Assembly: GCA_900555435.1 (NCBI GenBank)
Contig: USLH01000020.1
Span: 1-20,936 of the forward strand
DNA length: 20,936 bases
Direction of reading: 5' to 3'
DNA from: an uncultured Oscillospiraceae bacterium
GTDB taxonomy: Bacteria > Bacillota > Clostridia > Oscillospirales > Ruminococcaceae
Shown here: piece after piece, positions 16,058-20,936 of the stretch
Layout: each line of letters opens with the position of its first letter
Numbering within the stretch: position 1 is the stretch's first letter
The notes under the pieces: generated by a model
Told to the model about the DNA's origin: nothing
What the model saw: only the letters and a program-made list of their open reading frames with translations
Databases searched by the model: none
Translations under genes and position numbers: made by a program

Positions 16058-16987
16058 CTACCAGAGATCGTAGGCAAGGCAGGGAGCAATCTCCCGGTAT
16101 TCGCCGGCTTCCCGGTCATAGGTCCCGCTGCTTCCAAAGCAGCTGTCATACAGAAAGTCGGTAGCGAAGGTCCCGTTCGTTCGGACATACGCCCATTTCC
16201 CGTCTTTCTGTACCGGAGCCAGCTGTTCGCCCCGGAACCAGCCCACCTGCTGGAACTTTTCTTCCGGAAAAAGCATCGTCCCGTCGGTTCTGGCGTAATT
16301 CCAGAAAGCGTCGTCCGGCGGGCGCAGGGGTTTTGTCTCCCCGCCGACCAAAGTACCGTACTGAACGGGAACGGATTCGTCCCCCAGCAAATCTTCTTCC
16401 TCCGCCGGGTAAACCGCCGTAACGCCCTCCAGTTCCCAAAGGATACCCGGAACATCCCCCGGCTCCTCCGCAATGAACCAGCGGGCATACCCGCCATGGG
16501 CGACGCAGAACGGCCTTCCTGTTTTCTCCTCGACAGATCCGGAAAGCTTTTTCAGCGAGTCTTCCGAACCCCACCAGAGCCATTCACCGAATACACATAG
16601 GCTCGGTGCCCTTTTGCTCTCGCAGGGAAGCACTTCCGTGCCGTTTTCGTCGATCAGACCCCAAAGCCCGTCCTTTTCCGCCCCGTAGAAAAGCCCGTTT
16701 TCATCCGTCGGCGGTGCGCTTGGGTGCCGGAACACGTCATAGGTCGCCAGCTCTATGGCATCATAATCCGCTTTGACGATCCGAACCGCCTCCGGCAGCA
16801 AAAAGCCGGAAGGCTCCGGCTCCTCTTCACTGGATTCCGGCTGCAGCTCCGAGAAAACGCTTCCGACGCTCTCGTCCATCCGGCTGCTTTCTGACTGAGA
16901 AGGAACCGGACTTGCCGCCCCGTTCCCGCAGGAAGAGAGCAGCAAAATGAACGCTATCAGAGAGAGCCGGAAACTTACCCGTTTCAT
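16058..16987 (-). CDS. WG-repeat lipoprotein inside the pyr operon, apparently truncated by TAG
   Basis: A 309-residue predicted lipoprotein. Residues 1-20 form a lipoprotein signal peptide with lipobox LSSC and Cys20. A Ser/Glu/Pro-rich linker follows (about 21-62). The rest is built of degenerate WG-type repeats, such as EKDGLWGLIDENGTEVLP at 104-121, NYARTDGTMLF near 230 and QKDGKWAYVRTNG near 260. WG-repeat proteins are usually exported beta-structured proteins of unknown binding role. AAAGGAGGA, overlapping the pyrF stop region, precedes ATG. It starts 13 bases after pyrF and so is co-transcribed with pyrimidine genes, although nothing links it to that pathway. The frame ends at TAG (16058-16060) in the middle of a repeat and continues for 49 more codons, so the gene may be a recent pseudogene. 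Confidence 0.82.
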   Translation of the reverse strand: MKRVSFRLSLIAFILLLSSCGNGAASPVPSQSESSRMDESVGSVFSELQPESSEEEPEPSGFLLPEAVRIVKADYDAIELATYDVFRHPSAPPTDENGLFYGAEKDGLWGLIDENGTEVLPCESKRAPSLCVFGEWLWWGSEDSLKKLSGSVEEKTGRPFCVAHGGYARWFIAEEPGDVPGILWELEGVTAVYPAEEEDLLGDESVPVQYGTLVGGETKPLRPPDDAFWNYARTDGTMLFPEEKFQQVGWFRGEQLAPVQKDGKWAYVRTNGTFATDFLYDSCFGSSGTYDREAGEYREIAPCLAYDLW

Positions 16988-17000
16988 TGCGTCCTCCTTT

Positions 17001-17924
17001 TTACCGCACCGTCACAACGCTCCCAATGTCGTCCCGCATCTGAATGGCGGCCGCCCGGGCGGCTTCAGCGAACTGATCTTCCTTCCAATCGCCCTTCTTA
17101 TAAGCACAGATGATCCCCCGGGAGGAGTTGACGATGGCTCCCAAGCCGTTTTCATCGAAGGCGCCGGCCACATCCTTGGCTCCGCCGCCCTGTGCACCGT
17201 AGCCGGGGACTAAAAAGAAGGTATGGGGCAGCTTCTCCCGCAGCTCGGAAAGCTGCTCCGGATAGGTGGCGCCTACCACGGCTCCAACGGCGGAATAGCC
17301 GCTGTCGCCGGGGACTTCCTTCCCCCACTTCTCGCACATGGAGCCCATCACCTCATACACGGTGCGGCGGCCGATCTTCTTGTCCTGCAGCTCTCCGGAA
17401 GAGGGGTTGGAGGTCTTGACCAGCACGAAAATGCCCTTGTCCTCCTCCTTGCAAATCTTCAGAAGGGGCTTGATCCCGTCCGTTCCCAGATAGCCGTTGA
17501 CGGTCAGTGCGTCCCCGCCGAAGGGGGTAGCCTTCACCCCGTCGATGTCCACCGTCCCCAGATGGGCGGCGGCGTAGGCTTCCATGGTGGAACCGATGTC
17601 GTTGCGCTTGCCGTCGGTGATGACGTACATCCCCTTTTTCTGCGCATAGGTGATGGTCTCCGCCAGGGTCTTCACCCCGTACCAGCCGTACAGCTCATAA
17701 TAAGCCGCCTGGGGCTTCACCGCCGGGACAACGTCGCAGATGGCGTCGATCAGCGCAGTGTTATACTCCAGCACTGCCTTCGCCGCCCCCTCCAGAGGAT
17801 CGGAAAACTGCCCGGCATACTTCTTCCGGATAAACTCCGGCACATAGGAATAGGCGGGATCCAGCCCCACCACGGTGGGGTTTTTGGTTCTCCGGATCCC
17901 TGCGATCAGCGATTCAAACGACAT
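17001..17924 (-). CDS. pyrF: Orotidine 5'-phosphate decarboxylase (PyrF), long type
   Basis: A 307-residue enzyme for the last step of UMP synthesis, decarboxylating OMP. The catalytic D-x-K-x-x-D-I motif is seen as DGKRNDI (Asp104, Lys106, Asp109), with GLDPAYSYVPEF at 20-31 and LVPGYGAQGGG near the C-terminus forming the phosphate-binding loop. The length and the GLDP start are those of the longer PyrF subfamily found in mycobacteria and many Clostridia, not the roughly 240-residue Bacillus/E. coli type. TAAGGAGGA, which includes the pyrC stop codon, is the ribosome binding site, so translation is probably coupled to pyrC. The lipoprotein gene follows 13 bases later. Confidence 0.95.
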   Translation of the reverse strand: MSFESLIAGIRRTKNPTVVGLDPAYSYVPEFIRKKYAGQFSDPLEGAAKAVLEYNTALIDAICDVVPAVKPQAAYYELYGWYGVKTLAETITYAQKKGMYVITDGKRNDIGSTMEAYAAAHLGTVDIDGVKATPFGGDALTVNGYLGTDGIKPLLKICKEEDKGIFVLVKTSNPSSGELQDKKIGRRTVYEVMGSMCEKWGKEVPGDSGYSAVGAVVGATYPEQLSELREKLPHTFFLVPGYGAQGGGAKDVAGAFDENGLGAIVNSSRGIICAYKKGDWKEDQFAEAARAAAIQMRDDIGSVVTVR

Positions 17925-17936
17925 GAAAACTCCTCC

Positions 17937-19214
17937 TTAAAAACAACGGTAAACAATCCTTCCGCCGCAGAGGGTGCAGACGACCTTCCCGGTCAGCTCC
18001 ATCCCCTTGAAGACGGTATTTTTCGATTTGGAGTGGAGCTTTTCCGGCTCCACCACCCAGGATTTCTCCAGATCCGCCAGCGTCAGATCCGCCGGATCCC
18101 CCACCCGGATGTGCCCGCCGGGGATCCCTAAGATCCGTGCGGGATTGATGCTCATCAACTCCACCAGCCGGGAAAAGGACAAAAGCCCTGTTTTCACCAG
18201 CCCCGTATAGCTGGCAGCGAAACTGGTCTCCAGCCCCACCACGCCGTTGGGCGCTTTATGGAAATCTGCCTTTTCCTCCGCCGCATGGGGCGCATGGTCG
18301 GTAACGATGCAGTCGATGGTGCCGTCTAGAACTGCCTCCCGGATGGCATCCACGTCCGCTTCTTCCCGAAGGGGCGGGTTCATCCGATAGTCGGCGTCCA
18401 GCTTCCGGATCAGCTCGTGGGTCAGCAAAAAGTAGTGGGGCGCCGTCTCACAGGTGACCTTCACCCCTCTTGCCTTGGCAGTACGGATCTGCGCCGCCGC
18501 CCCGGCGGTGCTCACATGGGCGATGTGGATCCGGGTCCCGGCGGATTCCGCTAAAGAGATCTCCCGGGCGGTGATGGAGTCTTCGCTGGCACGGTCCATG
18601 CCGGGCAGCCCCAGCTCTTTCGATACGCTTCCCAGATGAACGATCCCTCCGTGGATCAGATCCAGATCCTCGCAGTGGGAGATGGTGAGGAGCCCTGCCT
18701 CTTCCGCCTGCTCCATGGCTTCCTTCATCATCCGGGCGGTGGGCACCGGCTTCCCATCGTCGGAGACCGCCACGGCTCCCGCCGCCTTTAAGGCCGCCAT
18801 ATCCGTCAGCTCTTTTCCCCCAAGGCCATAGGTGATGGCTCCTACCGGATAGACGTGGGCTTTCGCTTTCTCCGCCTTTTCGAGGATGTACCGGATTACC
18901 TCCGGCGAATCGATGGCAGGCTTCGTGTTGGGCATACAGGCCACCGACGTGACCCCCCCCGCCGCCGCCGCTTCGCAGCCGGTCAGAATGTCTTCCTTAT
19001 AAGTGAACCCCGGATCCCGCAGATGGACATGCATATCCACGAACCCCGGCATCAGCACTTTCCCCTTGGCGTCGATCACCGTATCCTCCGGCTGGATCTC
19101 CGGCAGCAGCCCGATGGATGCGATCTTCCCGTCCGCCACCCGGACGCTGCCTTCCATGTCGAGCCCGTCTGCCGGGCTGACGATCCGGGCGTTTGCAAGT
19201 ACATAGGATTCCAT
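17937..19214 (-). CDS. pyrC: Dihydroorotase, class I (PyrC)
   Basis: A 425-residue amidohydrolase that closes carbamoyl aspartate to dihydroorotate. Metal and catalytic positions are visible: HVHLRDPG with His62 and His64, SDDGKPV with Asp152, SHCED with His180, AHVSTAG with His233, and TDHAPH with Asp306. The length and motif set fit the Bacillus-type class I enzyme. ATG at 19214 (MESYVLANARIV) is chosen because AAAGGGG sits 6 bases upstream and the family begins here. A GTG at 19235, overlapping the pyrR stop as GTGA, is an alternative adding seven residues. It lies between pyrR and pyrF in the operon. The aspartate transcarbamoylase gene pyrB is not nearby. Confidence 0.95.
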   Translation of the reverse strand: MESYVLANARIVSPADGLDMEGSVRVADGKIASIGLLPEIQPEDTVIDAKGKVLMPGFVDMHVHLRDPGFTYKEDILTGCEAAAAGGVTSVACMPNTKPAIDSPEVIRYILEKAEKAKAHVYPVGAITYGLGGKELTDMAALKAAGAVAVSDDGKPVPTARMMKEAMEQAEEAGLLTISHCEDLDLIHGGIVHLGSVSKELGLPGMDRASEDSITAREISLAESAGTRIHIAHVSTAGAAAQIRTAKARGVKVTCETAPHYFLLTHELIRKLDADYRMNPPLREEADVDAIREAVLDGTIDCIVTDHAPHAAEEKADFHKAPNGVVGLETSFAASYTGLVKTGLLSFSRLVELMSINPARILGIPGGHIRVGDPADLTLADLEKSWVVEPEKLHSKSKNTVFKGMELTGKVVCTLCGGRIVYRCF

Positions 19215-19231
19215 TTCTTTCCCCTTTCCGG

Positions 19232-19759
19232 TCACTCTAAGATCACGACCCTGTCCTCCCCGTCGGTCTCCTTCATCAGCACCCGCACCTTCTCCTCCCG
19301 GGAGGTAGGAAGGTTTTTCCCCACATAATCCGCCCGGATGGGAAGCTCCCGGTGCCCCCGATCCACCAGCGCCGCCAGCTGGATGCTCTGGGGCCGCCCG
19401 ATGGCGAATAAGGCGTCGATGGCCGCCCGGACCGTCCGCCCGGTGTAGATCACGTCGTCCACCAGCACGATCCGCTTATCGGTGATGTCAAAGGGGATGT
19501 CCGTCCGGTCTTCCGCCGGCGTTTCCCGGCTCCGGTCATCCCGGAACCGGGTGATGTCCAGAGCCCCGCAGGGCACCGGCTCCCCTTCTACGGCTCCGAT
19601 CCGCCCGGCGATCCGCTGCGCCAGATCCTTTCCCCGGCTCAGGATCCCCACCAGGCAGATTCCTTCCGCCCCCTTGTTCCGCTCCAAGATCTCGTAAGAG
19701 ATCCTCGTCACGGCACGAGCCATGGATTTTTCATCCAGAATCAGGGCTTTTTCCTGCAT
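19232..19759 (-). CDS. pyrR: PyrR, UMP-dependent attenuator protein / uracil phosphoribosyltransferase
   Basis: A 175-residue PRTase-fold protein of normal PyrR length. The PRPP-binding loop RIVLVDDVIYTGRTVRAA lies at about 96-113, and the C-terminal block LVDRGHRELPIRADYVGKNL is a PyrR hallmark. With UMP bound, PyrR holds a hairpin in the pyr leader RNA and promotes termination; it may also salvage uracil with PRPP. The RNA target and terminator lie directly upstream of this gene, so PyrR should control its own operon. AAGGAG on the - strand (complement of 19763-19768) sets the ATG. First gene of pyrR-pyrC-pyrF-lipoprotein-carB. Confidence 0.96.
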   Translation of the reverse strand: MQEKALILDEKSMARAVTRISYEILERNKGAEGICLVGILSRGKDLAQRIAGRIGAVEGEPVPCGALDITRFRDDRSRETPAEDRTDIPFDITDKRIVLVDDVIYTGRTVRAAIDALFAIGRPQSIQLAALVDRGHRELPIRADYVGKNLPTSREEKVRVLMKETDGEDRVVILE

Positions 19760-19784
19760 ACCTTCTCCTTATCTGAAAACAAAC

Positions 19785-19823
19785 AAAAAAGACCAAACCG
19801 CCGGATCGCCGGGCAGTTTGGCC
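19785..19823 (-). terminator. Attenuator terminator of the pyr leader
   Basis: On the - strand GGCCAAACTGCC (complement of 19812-19823) pairs with GGCGGTTTGGTC (complement of 19791-19802), using two G-U wobbles. A run of six U follows (complement of 19785-19790). It lies 26 bases before the pyrR start, so termination here would silence the whole operon. Confidence 0.92.
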
Positions 19824-19890
19824 GCTCATTCGCTTTCAGCCGCACCCGGACAGATACGCTCCGGCTGCAGCTTCCGATATTCAGCAGACC

Positions 19891-19923
19891 ACCTTGCCAG
19901 CCTCACGGGACCAACTTAAAGGT
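19891..19923 (-). promoter_or_regulatory. PyrR-binding RNA hairpin (anti-antiterminator)
   Basis: On the - strand the core GGTCCCGTGAGGCT (complement of 19899-19912) fits the PyrR recognition pattern ARUCCNGNGAGRYU, with G instead of A at the first base, which can still pair G-U. A lower stem ACCUU/AAGGU (complements of 19919-19923 and 19891-19895) and an asymmetric internal loop complete the known architecture. The segment AGUUGGUC at its 5' side is also complementary, with one bulged A, to GGCCAAACU in the terminator's first arm. That gives a natural antiterminator which the PyrR-bound hairpin would break. Confidence 0.92.
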
Positions 19924-19943
19924 TGTCGATTTTCACTGTCCTT

Positions 19944-19972
19944 ATTTTACACGGTTTTTCCACGTTTGTAAA
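19944..19972 (-). promoter_or_regulatory. Sigma-A promoter of the pyr operon
   Basis: On the - strand TTTACA (complement of 19967-19972), a 17-bp spacer and TAAAAT (complement of 19944-19949) each match consensus at five of six positions. The start is expected near 19937, which places the complete PyrR hairpin and terminator in a leader of about 180 bases. Confidence 0.82.
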
Positions 19973-19991
19973 GGGGCTGCCGCCGATTTCG

Positions 19992-20040
19992 CAATCTGCC
20001 CGGAAAATTTGACAGATCCTTTGGATTTTTTTGCAGATTG
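19992..20040. repeat. Spaced inverted repeat between the pyr promoter and the sensor gene
   Basis: CAATCTGC (19992-19999) and GCAGATTG (20033-20040) are exact inverted copies 33 bases apart, in the region between two divergent promoters. They could be two half-sites of one regulator or chance. A lone TTGACA at 20009-20014 lies between them without a matching -10 box. Confidence 0.4.
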
Positions 20041-20052
20041 TTCCGCTGCCCC

Positions 20053-20082
20053 TTGCTTCCTGCCTTCCTTCTTTGCTATACT
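20053..20082 (+). promoter_or_regulatory. Probable extended -10 promoter of the sensor gene
   Basis: TGCTATACT (20074-20082) is a good extended -10 element. TTGCTT (20053-20058) lies 18 bp upstream of the hexamer and matches only the TTG half of the -35 consensus. The start would be near 20089, giving a leader of about 26-32 bases. Confidence 0.65.
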
Positions 20083-20114
20083 CAAAGAAAGAAACCGTCT
20101 CCGGAAAGGATCGG

Positions 20115-20936
20115 ATGCTTATGAAAGAAAAAAGCCGCCTTCGTGTCTGGTTCAACTCCCTCTCCCTTCGGGTGATGGCCGGGACCATTTTTCTGACCCT
20201 CACCGCCGCCCTTTTTATCGGAGCGCTGGCGGGTATGTTCATCCGCCGGCAGCTGAAGGATCAGCTGGCCGCCCAGAGCTGCCAGCAGGCGGAATACCTG
20301 ATGCGCACCGTGGACATCGGCGTCATCGCCCCCTGCTACTCGGAAATTTCCCACCTGCGGGTCAATGCCCGCTCCGCCATCAGCCGCCCGGATCAGCGTG
20401 CAGCTGACGGTACGGCGAATTTCGACTACTCCGCCGTGGGGGAACTTCTGACCCTCCTGCGGGATCGGGTCACCGGCTCCGACTCCCTTTTTCACTCCAT
20501 CTCTGTCTGTTACCGCACCCCCGGCGTCCTTCTTTCCACCCGGGAGGGCATCACCTTTCTGGGGCAGCCCGGAAACAGCCAAATGGACGCCGACTGGATC
20601 CGCCTTTATGAGGAAGAAGCCGTCGGGACCTTCCGGGTCTGCTTTCTTCCGGTCCGGGACTATCCGGGAAGCGTCGGCTCGGTGCTTTCCGTGGTCGTCC
20701 CCCTTTCGGCGGCGGATTCGGATGTGCTCCTCTGCCTGAATGTGGACGCCAAAGTCCTCCAACGCTTCCTCTCCCAGACCGCCGGCTCGGAAAGCTGCCG
20801 GATCACTCTCCGGGACGCCGCAAGGGATCGCCTGATCTATGAAACCGGCAGTCTTCCGGAGCCCTCAGACGGCTCCTCCGATCTTTTAAAAGCCCAGGCG
20901 GATTCCCAGTACCTTTCCTGGCAGTGCCTCCTTCTC
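20115..20936 (+). CDS. Membrane sensor protein, N-terminal part (YesM-type kinase or membrane AraC-type regulator)
   Basis: An open frame of 274 codons from ATG at 20115 to the window end with no stop, so the 3' end is missing. A basic start (MLMKEKSRLRVWFNS) leads into one hydrophobic helix at about residues 20-42, then a long polar region (about 45-274) that should lie outside the cell. It includes HSISVCYRTPGVLLSTREGI and a near-terminal SQYLSWQCLL. This single-helix-plus-sensor layout resembles YesM-like histidine kinases and membrane AraC-family regulators of Clostridia, but the domain that would decide lies beyond the window. AAAGGA (20105-20110) is 4 bases before this ATG and 10 before the in-frame ATG at 20121; either may be used. 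Divergent from the pyr operon. Confidence 0.75.
   Translation, partial: MLMKEKSRLRVWFNSLSLRVMAGTIFLTLTAALFIGALAGMFIRRQLKDQLAAQSCQQAEYLMRTVDIGVIAPCYSEISHLRVNARSAISRPDQRAADGTANFDYSAVGELLTLLRDRVTGSDSLFHSISVCYRTPGVLLSTREGITFLGQPGNSQMDADWIRLYEEEAVGTFRVCFLPVRDYPGSVGSVLSVVVPLSAADSDVLLCLNVDAKVLQRFLSQTAGSESCRITLRDAARDRLIYETGSLPEPSDGSSDLLKAQADSQYLSWQCLLL

Noticed and set aside
17223..18131. 302-codon open frame on the + strand opposite pyrF and the end of pyrC
   Set aside because: It runs across two conserved genes on the other strand and has no family signature.
20082..20762. 226-codon - strand frame and the + strand frame 20009-20407 near the right end
   Set aside because: Both overlap the 274-codon frame from 20115, which has a promoter, ribosome binding site, membrane helix and no stop to the window end; the others lack these.
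1..20936. CRISPR arrays, tRNA or rRNA genes, insertion sequences, prophage genes
   Set aside because: None was seen. The window is filled with ordinary chromosomal genes in tidy operons, with no transposase, integrase or regular repeat array.

Overview
The window looks like a chromosomal segment of an anaerobic, GC-rich member of the Firmicutes, class Clostridia (gut Lachnospiraceae/Oscillospiraceae-like). The reasons are the gene set (type III glutamine synthetase, Rex, PyrR with an RNA attenuator, AsnA), strong AGGAGG-type ribosome binding sites, and sigma-A promoters close to TTGACA/TATAAT. No mobile element, tRNA, rRNA or CRISPR array was seen. The assignment is inferred from family content, not from a search.

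Left part, + strand (1-7571). The end of asnA (aspartate-ammonia ligase) is followed closely by glnN (type III glutamine synthetase), a nitrogen-assimilation pair closed by a strong terminator. A near-consensus promoter with a perfect 24-bp palindrome over its start site then drives tldD-pmbA (the TldD/TldE protease pair), also closed by a terminator. A 56-codon ORF of unknown function and a monocistronic GH36-like glycosidase gene with its own promoter follow.

Middle (7572-12677). rex (NADH-sensing repressor, - strand) and a marR-abc-abc operon (+ strand) diverge from one control region holding two good promoters and several inverted repeats. The two ABC half-transporters form a heterodimeric exporter with one canonical and one degenerate ATP site. 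Two bidirectional terminators separate the convergent units; one of them is built into the last codons of rex.

Right part, - strand (12678-19972). A pyrimidine operon reads pyrR-pyrC-pyrF-lipoprotein-carB. Its leader has a recognisable promoter, a PyrR-binding hairpin, a candidate antiterminator pairing and an intrinsic terminator, so it should be shut off by PyrR-UMP. Two things are odd: carA does not accompany carB, and the position between pyrF and carB is held by a WG-repeat lipoprotein whose frame is cut by an in-frame TAG 49 codons before its apparent natural end.

Divergent from the pyr promoter, a membrane protein with one N-terminal transmembrane helix and a long predicted extracellular sensor region starts at about 20115 and runs off the window. 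I do not see a clearly new multi-gene system. The strongest leads are the tldD operator, the interrupted lipoprotein inside the pyr operon, and the rex/marR control region.
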